A stretch of 7,943 bases of DNA, from positions 1-7,943 of the forward strand of contig CALXTZ010000061.1 of assembly GCA_944391545.1 (NCBI GenBank), given 5' to 3'. Origin of the DNA: an uncultured Alphaproteobacteria bacterium (GTDB lineage Bacteria > Pseudomonadota > Alphaproteobacteria > CAAHEQ01 > UBA3637). The notes beneath the pieces were generated by a model. The model saw only the letters and a list, made by a program, of their open reading frames with translations, had not been told where the DNA came from and made no database searches. This document shows positions 1 to 6,185 of this stretch, piece after piece. The translations under genes and the position numbers were made by a program. How positions within the stretch are numbered: position 1 is the stretch's first letter; the number at the start of each line of letters is the position of its first letter.

Positions 1-51
1 TTATATAGGATGCCGCTGTCCGATAAAAAAGCAGATTCTTTTTAAAAAATC

Positions 52-82
52 TTGACAAAAAGGTGGGGGGGGGGGGTAAAAT
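52..82 (+). promoter_or_regulatory. Sigma-70 type promoter with a 12-G spacer tract (HD-domain gene)
   Basis: The -35 is a perfect TTGACA at 52-57 and the -10 is TAAAAT at 77-82 (5 of 6 to consensus). The spacer is 19 bp, of which 65-76 is an unbroken run of 12 G lying directly against the -10. The predicted start of transcription is near 89, giving a leader of about 23 nt before the ATG at 112. A 17 bp spacer is optimal for sigma-70, so as written the promoter should be weak, and loss of one or two G would bring it to 18 or 17 bp. The elements are read directly; phase variation is inferred from the known behaviour of such tracts. Confidence 0.82.
65..76 (+). repeat. Mononucleotide tract (G)12
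   Basis: Twelve consecutive G preceded by GGT and followed at once by TAAAAT. A tract of this length is far from the base composition of the flanks, which are strongly AT-rich, and is expected to change length by slipped-strand mispairing. It lies wholly inside the -35/-10 spacer. The exact length in an assembled consensus is uncertain because homopolymers are hard to call. Confidence 0.9.
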
Positions 83-111
83 CTAATTATGCTTAATTAA
101 CAGGAGAAAAT

Positions 112-1278
112 ATGATGTTGGAAAAATATCAACAAGCGATGAATGCACTGCGTGCCGAATATAACGGTCATATTCAAAAAATGCGTGAAGCGGCGGCTTT
201 TTCGCATGCGCCTGATGAAAAAAAGAAATACGAAGACGTGATGCGTTTTTTCCAAATGAAAGCGCAGCATTCCATGTATGTTTATTTTGAAGGAATGAAT
301 ATTTTGAAAAATCTGGAGAAACAGGCTCTGGAACATCCGGATGAACCGGCGCTTGTTGAACAAAGATGGGGAACGGCGACAAATAAAGAAGCTTTTACGT
401 TGATTCAAAAAAATCAGGATTGCCTCGTTAATTCATTATTGCTTCATGATTTGGGCCGCGTGGCCGAATTCGATGATAAAGGAAATCCCACTCGGTTAAA
501 TCATGTTGTTCAAAGCCGGGAAATGTTGCCTCGATACATGGATGATCCGATGACGGCGGTTGCTATTTTAAATCACGGTTATCCGACCAATGATAAGATG
601 TTAACCGAACAAGAAAAAGATCCTCTTTTTACGGGCTTGACGGATGAACAGAAAAAGGCGTGTACACTGATTTCGTTTGTGATTCGGGATGCGGATAAGT
701 TGGGAAACTGGAAGACTTTCGTCAACCAGGGAATCAGCCGAACTATTACGGCTCGTATTCACCCGGATATTTCCAGAGAGAAAAAAGAAGTCAGTGTCGG
801 TACGTATGAAATGTCGTGCGTGGAAAAAGGTGTTCCTGTCGATTACAGCCGATACACGAATTTTACGGGCGTTCAGGTGGCTCATATGATGTGGGCAACG
901 GATATGGCCTTAAATGCGACTAAAAATGCTGCCATCCAAGGTCAATACATCAAAGGATTAATCGATTATATGATCGAAGTTGCCGAAGACGAAACGGCTG
1001 TATCGGTTGTCGGTGCAACCACGAAAGAACAAAAAGAAGCGCATTTAAATGATTTCAGAAAATTGGTTATTCAATCGCAAAAGATTTTTAATCGTTTCAC
1101 GCAAATCGGATATATTGATCAGGCGGATCGGTTTAAAAGCGTTTCGTATCTGCAACATTTATCGGACAGATTATTAAAACCGTACGCGGCGCGTCCGATT
1201 GTCCAAACCACGGGTTTGCAGCGATATGTTCAACCCCCGGTTTTGGCCGTTCGCTCTTTTCAAAGAGAGCTCGCTTAA
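112..1278 (+). CDS. HD-domain metal-dependent phosphohydrolase-like protein
   Basis: A 388-residue cytoplasmic protein with no signal peptide or membrane segment. The HD signature is seen as LLLHDLGR with H112-D113. A possible first metal histidine is H53, another candidate is H155 in AILNHG, and a later aspartate lies in VIRDADKLGNW (D193 or D195). This H...HD...D order is typical of the HD superfamily, which hydrolyses phosphate esters such as nucleotides or nucleotide second messengers. The substrate cannot be told from the sequence. Residues 200-388 are not recognised as a known domain. The AGGAG at 102-106 sits 5 nt before ATG 112 and 8 nt before a second ATG at 115, so either may be used. 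The gene is monocistronic: it has a G-tract promoter upstream and an intrinsic terminator 2 bases after its stop. Confidence 0.75.
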   Translation: MMLEKYQQAMNALRAEYNGHIQKMREAAAFSHAPDEKKKYEDVMRFFQMKAQHSMYVYFEGMNILKNLEKQALEHPDEPALVEQRWGTATNKEAFTLIQKNQDCLVNSLLLHDLGRVAEFDDKGNPTRLNHVVQSREMLPRYMDDPMTAVAILNHGYPTNDKMLTEQEKDPLFTGLTDEQKKACTLISFVIRDADKLGNWKTFVNQGISRTITARIHPDISREKKEVSVGTYEMSCVEKGVPVDYSRYTNFTGVQVAHMMWATDMALNATKNAAIQGQYIKGLIDYMIEVAEDETAVSVVGATTKEQKEAHLNDFRKLVIQSQKIFNRFTQIGYIDQADRFKSVSYLQHLSDRLLKPYAARPIVQTTGLQRYVQPPVLAVRSFQRELA

Positions 1279-1280
1279 TG

Positions 1281-1316
1281 AAAAAAGCACTCGTATCAGA
1301 GTGCTTTTTTATTTTT
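1281..1316 (+). terminator. Rho-independent terminator after the HD-domain gene
   Basis: A perfect 12-bp inverted repeat: AAAAAAGCACTC at 1281-1292, a six-base loop, then GAGTGCTTTTTT at 1299-1310, followed by more T. It begins 2 bases after the stop codon and separates the HD gene from the next operon. Confidence 0.93.
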
Positions 1317-1335
1317 AACGATGCGTGGAAAAATC

Positions 1336-1364
1336 TTGACAAAATGATGAATCGGGTTTAAATT
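1336..1364 (+). promoter_or_regulatory. Sigma-70 type promoter without G tract (operon with queH)
   Basis: TTGACA at 1336-1341, a 17 bp spacer, and TAAATT at 1359-1364 as the -10. The spacer has optimal length and contains only three consecutive G (1354-1356). The predicted start of transcription is near 1371. The -35 context (AATCTTGACAAAA) is identical to that of the promoter at 52-57, which makes this a natural constitutive comparator to the tract-bearing promoters. Confidence 0.75.
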
Positions 1365-1403
1365 ATCTCCTCAAAGAGGAATGGATGAGGACTTGTTTGG
1401 TGA

Positions 1404-2300
1404 ATGACCGATAACATCAATTTTTTTAAATATTTTAACGGAAAGACATTTGACATTCACGTCTTGCGCGATTTCAGGATTATTCGTCCCGGAGAGTTTC
1501 AGGAATTGTTGCAGGATATGGCTCGTTTGTTCGGGGTTGAAAAGGCATCGATCCGCTTTATGAATTTGTCCGACGATGCGTTCAAAGTATTATGCAAGCA
1601 TGTTCAATTAATGAAAAATCCCGTAATTCGTACGTCCGTCAGACAATTGAAACTGTTTGATCCTCAAACGGATTTTGCTCTTTTAAACACGATGGTTTTT
1701 CCGATGCGTTTGAAACAAATGCAAGTAAATCCGCTTCAGTTGAAAGTCATTGATCCGCCCGCGGATTTGTTCGGAAGATTAAGTCATACGACGAATGTTC
1801 AGGATCATATTGATATATGTACCAGTATCATCACGGATTCCATTCAAAAGATTCGGGCGTCTCATGATTATAAAACGGCTCCGTTGAATGAAAATGCCGC
1901 TCGTTTTTATTACAGAATGCGGTTGTCTTTCCAATCTTTGATGGAAAAAGTTCCGGAGTTTTATTTTTTCAAAGATTATGCGGATTTGTTGCGTTTAACG
2001 CGCATGATGGAGCCGCAAAAGGCGGTGGTCGCGGATAAGCTTGTCAAAGCATATGATCACAGTTTCCAAACGCTGGCGTCTCCTTTAACGTTGCGGGAAA
2101 TGCGGCCGAAAGTTTTATTGCTGACGAAATTGACGGAGCGGGCGATTTTTTATAATCCGAGTTTGCCCGAAAAAACGCGGGCGACTTTGTTTAATCGCTA
2201 TCCGGAGATTTTGCGGCACACGGAGGAAGTCCTTTATTGGAACAGTTTGTCAAGCGAAGAAATGATTCGTCACATTTATGATAATTATGAAAAAGAATAA
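1404..2300 (+). CDS. Protein of unknown function, first gene of the queH operon
   Basis: Encodes 298 residues that I do not recognise. It has no signal peptide, membrane segment or obvious catalytic motif and looks soluble and largely helical. Residues 211-269 (KLVKAYDHSF, then LTERAIFYNPSLPEKT and LFNRYPEI) align by eye with residues 241-300 of the next gene, so the two proteins probably share a C-terminal domain. The start is ATG 1404; an in-frame TGA at 1401 rules out any extension. The nearest Shine-Dalgarno-like GAGG is 13 bases away, unusually far. Two tiny ORFs open upstream at 1381 and 1385, and the first ends in an ATGA overlap with this start, so translation may be coupled. The stop codon is part of the Shine-Dalgarno of the next gene. 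Confidence 0.8.
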   Translation: MTDNINFFKYFNGKTFDIHVLRDFRIIRPGEFQELLQDMARLFGVEKASIRFMNLSDDAFKVLCKHVQLMKNPVIRTSVRQLKLFDPQTDFALLNTMVFPMRLKQMQVNPLQLKVIDPPADLFGRLSHTTNVQDHIDICTSIITDSIQKIRASHDYKTAPLNENAARFYYRMRLSFQSLMEKVPEFYFFKDYADLLRLTRMMEPQKAVVADKLVKAYDHSFQTLASPLTLREMRPKVLLLTKLTERAIFYNPSLPEKTRATLFNRYPEILRHTEEVLYWNSLSSEEMIRHIYDNYEKE

Positions 2301-2304
2301 GGAG
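2298..2304 (+). promoter_or_regulatory. Shine-Dalgarno deciding the start of the second operon gene
   Basis: TAAGGAG overlaps the stop of the preceding gene and lies six bases before ATG 2311. It favours 2311 over the in-frame ATGs at 2278 and 2287, which lie inside the previous gene and lack a comparable site. Confidence 0.7.
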
Positions 2305-2310
2305 CAGCGG

Positions 2311-3309
2311 ATGACCCAAAAAATTCCTCAAGACGATCGGTGTTTTAATCATGTTTTTATGTACGGTGTTGATGTCGTCCTTTTTCAGGAGCTGGGCTTC
2401 ATCAGCGATTTGGAGTTGAAGTTGTTGGATCCCGATTACTCGAAATATGACAGATACCTGCCCGAAGTGTTTTATTCCTTTGAAGACATGGATGAACGCA
2501 TTGAATTGGTCGAACGGATTCAGGATTTGGAACGTCATGATTGTTTGTCTCGTTTTGATGTGATGTTGGGCGGTGATATTTTGGAATGCTTTGCGCTGCC
2601 TTTGGAATTAAAAAAGATTCAGGCTGAACATGAAACGGCGGCCGAGCATCATTTGTTAACGGACAAGAATTGCTTCCAAATGTGTGAGGACGCGTTGTCT
2701 GCGCCGCGATCGGAAGACGATCAGCCGGCCTCGGTTTCGAATGAAGAACAAATATGGCGCCTTTCCTGTGTCTGTTATCTTTTATTGAAACAAGAATGGG
2801 GGCCGGATTTGGACAATCGGCGGCAGCTGTTGCAACAGGACTTTTTGAAAACATTGGATGCCGTGCCGGAAACAGTCTACAGGGAAGCAAAAGAAGATGC
2901 GCATGCCTGCATGGCGAATGTTGTCGATGATTTGCCGATGTTTTTGAAAAAAGAGAATTTGTCCGAATTTGAAGAGCTTTTGTTGGAACGTGAGAATAAA
3001 AGAAGCTTTGACATTCGGCGCAATTGTCATAAACTGTTAAAAGTTGTTGATCGGCATTTTGATCCGAAAAAAGAAACGTTAAGTCCAAAAGAAATATCCG
3101 ATCGCATGCTGCATTTAATGGCGTTGACAGATATGGTGATTTTGTATAATCCGCATTTAAAATTGGAAGAGAAAACGGCTTTGGCGAACGAGCTGGATAT
3201 TTTCTGCATCGGCGAAAGAAGTCACACGATTTCGCTGCCGAAGCTGGAGATGGAAAATCGAAACATTCGCATTTGGCTGTTTAATCAAGGGCGAGAACGG
3301 GGTGAGTAA
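2311..3309 (+). CDS. Protein of unknown function, second gene of the queH operon
   Basis: Encodes 332 residues from the preferred start at 2311; an in-frame ATG at 2278 would add 11 residues but is poorly placed. No family is recognised. The protein looks soluble, acidic and helical, with no signal peptide or membrane segment. Residues 241-300 (KLLKVVDRHF, then ISDRMLHLMALTDMVILYNP and EEKTALANELDIF) resemble residues 211-269 of the upstream protein, notably the shared LT-x(4)-I-x-YNP-x-L core followed by a KT-x(2)-L-x-N segment. This suggests an old tandem duplication whose N-terminal parts have diverged. It is tightly packed: 10 bases separate it from the previous stop, and its TAA shares a base with the ATG of queH, so the three genes are probably co-translated. 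Function unknown. Confidence 0.8.
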   Translation: MTQKIPQDDRCFNHVFMYGVDVVLFQELGFISDLELKLLDPDYSKYDRYLPEVFYSFEDMDERIELVERIQDLERHDCLSRFDVMLGGDILECFALPLELKKIQAEHETAAEHHLLTDKNCFQMCEDALSAPRSEDDQPASVSNEEQIWRLSCVCYLLLKQEWGPDLDNRRQLLQQDFLKTLDAVPETVYREAKEDAHACMANVVDDLPMFLKKENLSEFEELLLERENKRSFDIRRNCHKLLKVVDRHFDPKKETLSPKEISDRMLHLMALTDMVILYNPHLKLEEKTALANELDIFCIGERSHTISLPKLEMENRNIRIWLFNQGRERGE

Positions 3310-3842
3310 TGTCTGAAGACAGGTTGCTCCTGGTTTCCTGCTGTGCGCCGTGTTCCTGTGCGGTCATTCGGCATTTGGCACAAACCGGTCGATCTTTTGC
3401 TGTTTTGTTTTACAACCCGAATATCCGACCGGTTGAAGAATATGAAAAACGCAGAGATGAGAATAAACGTGTTTGTGAACGATACGACGTACCGTTTATC
3501 GAATTGGAATATGATCCGGATCGGTGGTGTGATGCGATTCAGGGATTGGAAAATGAACCCGAACGCGGGGCAAGGTGTGACGTGTGTTTTTATTTACGAT
3601 TGCACCGTGCGTGTCAATACGCAAAAGAACATGGCTTTGATGCGGTGACGTCTGTTTTAGGTGTGTCTCGGTATAAAGATTTTGATCAGGTGAACCGTGC
3701 GGGACAAAAAGCTTCTGATGCCTGCGGCATACCGTATTTGCCGATTAATTGGCGCAAAAATGGTTTAGAGGTTCTTCGCCAAGCTTTGGTTAAAGAACTT
3801 GATTTGTACGCTCAAAATTATTGTGGGTGTCATCCAAGATAG
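3309..3842 (+). CDS. queH: Epoxyqueuosine reductase QueH
   Basis: Encodes 177 residues of the QueH (DUF208) family, which reduces epoxyqueuosine to queuosine at the wobble base of tRNAs with GUN anticodons, the last step of queuosine synthesis. It replaces the unrelated cobalamin-dependent QueG. Family marks are the N-terminal cysteine cluster CCAPC (C11, C12, C15), FYNPNI at 34-39 followed by EEYEKR, the RCDVCFYLRL segment (C90, C93), the VSRYKDF segment around 119-125 and the C-terminal YCGC (C172, C174). The cysteines are those expected to hold the iron-sulfur and metal centre. Length is normal for the family and nothing appears to be missing. Its ATG overlaps the preceding TAA (TAATG), implying coupled translation. 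No other queuosine genes lie in the window, so its two unknown neighbours could be chance operon partners. Confidence 0.93.
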   Translation: MSEDRLLLVSCCAPCSCAVIRHLAQTGRSFAVLFYNPNIRPVEEYEKRRDENKRVCERYDVPFIELEYDPDRWCDAIQGLENEPERGARCDVCFYLRLHRACQYAKEHGFDAVTSVLGVSRYKDFDQVNRAGQKASDACGIPYLPINWRKNGLEVLRQALVKELDLYAQNYCGCHPR

Positions 3843-3860
3843 ATTTTTTTTACTTTTTGC

Positions 3861-3891
3861 TTGACAGTGGGGGGGGGGGGTATTGTATACT
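3861..3891 (+). promoter_or_regulatory. Sigma-70 type promoter with a 12-G spacer tract (pilin-like repeat gene)
   Basis: TTGACA at 3861-3866 is followed by GT, then 12 G at 3869-3880, then TATTG and the best -10, TATACT at 3886-3891. The spacer is 19 bp, the same as in the promoter at 52-82. A second possible -10, TATTGT at 3881-3886, would give 14 bp and is less likely. The predicted start of transcription is near 3898, inside a perfect dyad that reaches the Shine-Dalgarno. Loss of two G would give the optimal 17 bp, so the tract should act as a length-dependent switch or rheostat for the large surface-type gene. Confidence 0.85.
3869..3880 (+). repeat. Mononucleotide tract (G)12
   Basis: Twelve consecutive G preceded by GT and followed by TA, in an AT-rich intergenic region. 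Same length, strand and promoter position as the tract at 65-76. The consensus length may hide a mixed population. Confidence 0.9.
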
Positions 3892-3915
3892 CCTATTAAC
3901 GTAGTTTAATAGGAG
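3890..3915 (+). repeat. Perfect 10-bp dyad across the start site and Shine-Dalgarno
   Basis: CTCCTATTAA at 3890-3899 and TTAATAGGAG at 3906-3915 are exact reverse complements around a six-base centre. The left arm takes in the last two bases of the TATACT -10; the right arm takes in most of the AGGAGG ribosome site (3911-3916). It could be an operator for a dimeric regulator. Alternatively it could be an RNA hairpin hiding the Shine-Dalgarno, but only if transcription begins upstream of about 3892. Confidence 0.7.
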
Positions 3916-3920
3916 GAAAA

Positions 3921-6137
3921 ATGCATTTCAAGACAAACCAAACGGGTCGTAGTATGCTAGAAATGTTGGTTGTTCTGGCAATTGTCGGCGTTTTATCAAT
4001 AGTGGCTGTTGCGGGATTGACGTATGCCATGAACAAGCATCGGGCAAATGCAACAATTTACGATGTTCTTTCCTATGCAACATTGATTTTAACGGGAGAG
4101 ATTTTTGAAAAAACAGATATCGGTTCTGTTTTAAAAACACCGGAAACAGAGCAGATTCAAAAGACGAGCATGGGCTATTTCATTGACAGCATAAAAGAGA
4201 CAGAGGATATTTTTTCCGTTCACATCGAATCCGTTCCCGAAAAAGTATGCACGTTGATTTTGAAGGGTCCCAATCCATCAGATACGGTTATCGGCGTTAA
4301 TAATTCCGGCTGGGAAGATTTAGAAAAAACAATGTCATGCGATTTAGAAAACAGTATGAATTTTTACTTTAATGCGACAGGGCGACACTTGTGTAACGGA
4401 ATGCTTTGCCGATCTGATGAAATTTGCCAAAACGAGACTTGTGTTTGCCCGCCGAATCAACATGAAGAAGAAGGGACATGTGTATGCGATTCAGGAATGG
4501 AGGTATGTCAATACGGATGTTATGAAGCTTGTGTAGGGGATTTTATTTCCAGAAATGAACAAACATGTGAGTGTGAATGTGATACGTCTTTGGGATTTAA
4601 TCGAGTACCGAAAGACGATGTTTGTGTTTGTCCTCCTGATATGATGTTTTTAAATGGCCGTTGTCGCTCTTTTAATTGTTATGGTGGAACTGTCGGGGCT
4701 GGAAACTGGACATGTACGATTGATGGCAAACGATGTGGTTCAAATTGCAGTCAAGACGGATTAACCTGCTATTATGGTCTTTGTAATAACGTTTGTCCGT
4801 CGGGAACAACATTTGATTATCAAAGCGCTATCCAATACTATGGATGTAAAAAGGAAAATGCCTTTGAAAACACAACCGTTTTGTGTACTAAAATAACGAC
4901 ATTTGATAATTATTACTGCTATGTAAATGATACGAACGTACGATGCGGAAATTATTGCAGTTTAGACGGAACAAACTGTTATTACGGTGTCTGTGACCAA
5001 GAATGTATGAACAAGGGAATGCCGACAGTTCGGGCAAGCGGTATATATGGGTGTTTGGATGAAACGACGGGAGTTGTGTGCGGTCATAATACATTTACCA
5101 CTTATGGATGTTACAAAAATGATGCACAATGCGGAATTGGTTGTCAGGACAGCTTCGCTGATACATGTACTACGAACATGTGTTTTGAAGATATATGCCC
5201 AACTGGAACAGTTTTTTCTGTTGAAAATAATCAATATCGATGCACGCGTCCAGATGGTATCTACTGCACATTGTCGGGCGGTGGCGGTGTGCGGTGTTAT
5301 ACGTCGGATGACAAAATGTGTGGGATATTTTGTGAATTGGATGGAATAAACTGTCGATTAGGAACCTGTGATTCATCAATTTGTGATGGATTAAGCGGAT
5401 ATGTTTATAAATTGAATGACTATGGTGGTGGATGTTATAATTTAGCAACCAACGTCCTGTGTATAAATTCAAATCCATCAAAAACGACGTTTACTTGTTA
5501 CTACGACGGGGCTATATGTGGACAAATGTGCACAGATTATGGTGCATCTGGGTGTCCGGCTTGTACACAAGGGGTTGACTGTCCTGCCGGCAGTGTTAAG
5601 TCATCCAATACATCCGGAGGCTATTATCGATGCATTTATCCGACAGGTTTGTCGTGTAATCTTACTTTTTCAGAAGAAACCACTTGTTTTATCAACGAAT
5701 TAACATGCGGAACTAAATGTTCAATGGATGGGACAGCGTGTGCTGCGGGTGTTTGCATACCGGATACTTGTGACAGTGGAGAAGAATTGGTTTATGATTC
5801 TGTGCAGAATTTGTTTAAATGTTCAGTATCGGATAAAAAACTATCCTGTACGGCGGGGAGCTGTCAAATTGGTCAAACATCCTGTGGTACCGGATGTGAT
5901 GAAGACGGAACAAATTGCCGATATGGTATTTGTGCACAATCGGAATGTATCGGTTCTGATGGAACCATCTATGGATTCGGTCAGGTTACACACATGTATT
6001 ACGGCTGTATTCATCCAGACGGTATTAAATGTTATAGAGAAGGTGACTTTTATACGTGTTTAAAAAACAGTGTTGAATGTGGGACCGGTTGTTCAATTGA
6101 TGCCGTTGGTGGAACGTGTGATACGGGATGCTTATAA
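3921..6137 (+). CDS. Prepilin-like N-terminus fused to an eight-cysteine repeat array; probable surface protein
   Basis: Encodes 738 residues. Residues 1-9 are a short charged leader ending in G9, followed by RSMLEMLVVLAIVGVL: a class III prepilin peptidase site with the conserved glutamate at +5 (E14) and a hydrophobic helix at about 12-34, although +1 is Arg rather than Phe. Residues 35-150 resemble a pilin head. Residues 158-253 hold 17 cysteines with two CVCPP motifs, EGF-like. From C265 to the end are seven complete repeats of 59-68 residues, each with exactly eight cysteines and an invariant CGxxC, plus a final five-cysteine half copy. There are about 80 cysteines in all, so the protein is probably disulfide-rich and outside the cytoplasm. 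The AGGAGG lies four bases before the ATG. The gene is monocistronic, with a G-tract promoter and a terminator. An adhesin or minor-pilin-like role is plausible but unproven. Confidence 0.85.
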   Translation: MHFKTNQTGRSMLEMLVVLAIVGVLSIVAVAGLTYAMNKHRANATIYDVLSYATLILTGEIFEKTDIGSVLKTPETEQIQKTSMGYFIDSIKETEDIFSVHIESVPEKVCTLILKGPNPSDTVIGVNNSGWEDLEKTMSCDLENSMNFYFNATGRHLCNGMLCRSDEICQNETCVCPPNQHEEEGTCVCDSGMEVCQYGCYEACVGDFISRNEQTCECECDTSLGFNRVPKDDVCVCPPDMMFLNGRCRSFNCYGGTVGAGNWTCTIDGKRCGSNCSQDGLTCYYGLCNNVCPSGTTFDYQSAIQYYGCKKENAFENTTVLCTKITTFDNYYCYVNDTNVRCGNYCSLDGTNCYYGVCDQECMNKGMPTVRASGIYGCLDETTGVVCGHNTFTTYGCYKNDAQCGIGCQDSFADTCTTNMCFEDICPTGTVFSVENNQYRCTRPDGIYCTLSGGGGVRCYTSDDKMCGIFCELDGINCRLGTCDSSICDGLSGYVYKLNDYGGGCYNLATNVLCINSNPSKTTFTCYYDGAICGQMCTDYGASGCPACTQGVDCPAGSVKSSNTSGGYYRCIYPTGLSCNLTFSEETTCFINELTCGTKCSMDGTACAAGVCIPDTCDSGEELVYDSVQNLFKCSVSDKKLSCTAGSCQIGQTSCGTGCDEDGTNCRYGICAQSECIGSDGTIYGFGQVTHMYYGCIHPDGIKCYREGDFYTCLKNSVECGTGCSIDAVGGTCDTGCL
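4713..6134 (+). repeat. Array of seven full and one partial eight-cysteine protein repeats
   Basis: First cysteines fall at residues 265, 333, 397, 459, 526, 589, 648 and 713, a period of 59-68 residues. The consensus is C-x(6-8)-CGxxC-x(6-7)-C-x(2-4)-C-x(3-5)-C-x(14-19)-C-x(7-12)-C. Most copies carry DG between the third and fourth cysteines and G-x-C at the fifth. Copies 3 and 5 are the most divergent. The copies are well diverged in DNA, so this is an old expansion rather than a freshly duplicated array. The final copy stops after its fifth cysteine at the C-terminus. Confidence 0.88.
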
Positions 6138-6174
6138 AAAAATCCTGCCCTCTTGAAAGGGGCAGGATTTTTTT
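6136..6174. terminator. Bidirectional terminator between the pilin-like gene and pgk
   Basis: ATCCTGCCC at 6142-6150 pairs with GGGCAGGAT at 6160-6168 around a nine-base loop. A runs lie on the left and T runs on the right, so the hairpin works on both strands. It starts within the stop codon of the plus-strand gene and ends 12 bases from the stop of pgk, and so ends both convergent units. Confidence 0.93.
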
Positions 6175-6185
6175 GTTGTAAAGGT

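Noticed and set aside
1..45. Possible C-terminal tail of an upstream plus-strand gene (open frame ending in TAA at 43-45)
   Set aside because: Only 14 codons are visible, a second frame is also open to 55, and there is no motif to choose between them. The region could be plain intergenic sequence.
26..45. A-rich/T-rich weak hairpin (AAAAAG ... CTTTTT) as a terminator
   Set aside because: The stem is only six pairs and almost all A-T; it is not convincing as an intrinsic terminator.
2278..2310. Longer N-terminus (11 extra residues) for the second operon gene
   Set aside because: It would overlap the preceding gene and lacks a ribosome site, whereas ATG 2311 has TAAGGAG six bases upstream.
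2402..3088. Long minus-strand open frame (228 codons) opposite the second operon gene
   Set aside because: Its translation is low-complexity, rich in His, Pro and Ser and without recognisable motifs. It is the antisense shadow of a better supported gene with ribosome site and operon spacing.
3881..3886. TATTGT as the main -10 of the pilin-like gene
   Set aside because: It would give a 14 bp spacer; TATACT at 3886-3891 is a better match and gives the same 19 bp spacer as the other G-tract promoter. It is kept only as an alternative.
4713..6134. CRISPR or DNA-level tandem repeat array
   Set aside because: The periodicity is in the protein cysteines; the DNA copies are diverged and in frame, with no uniform repeats or spacers.
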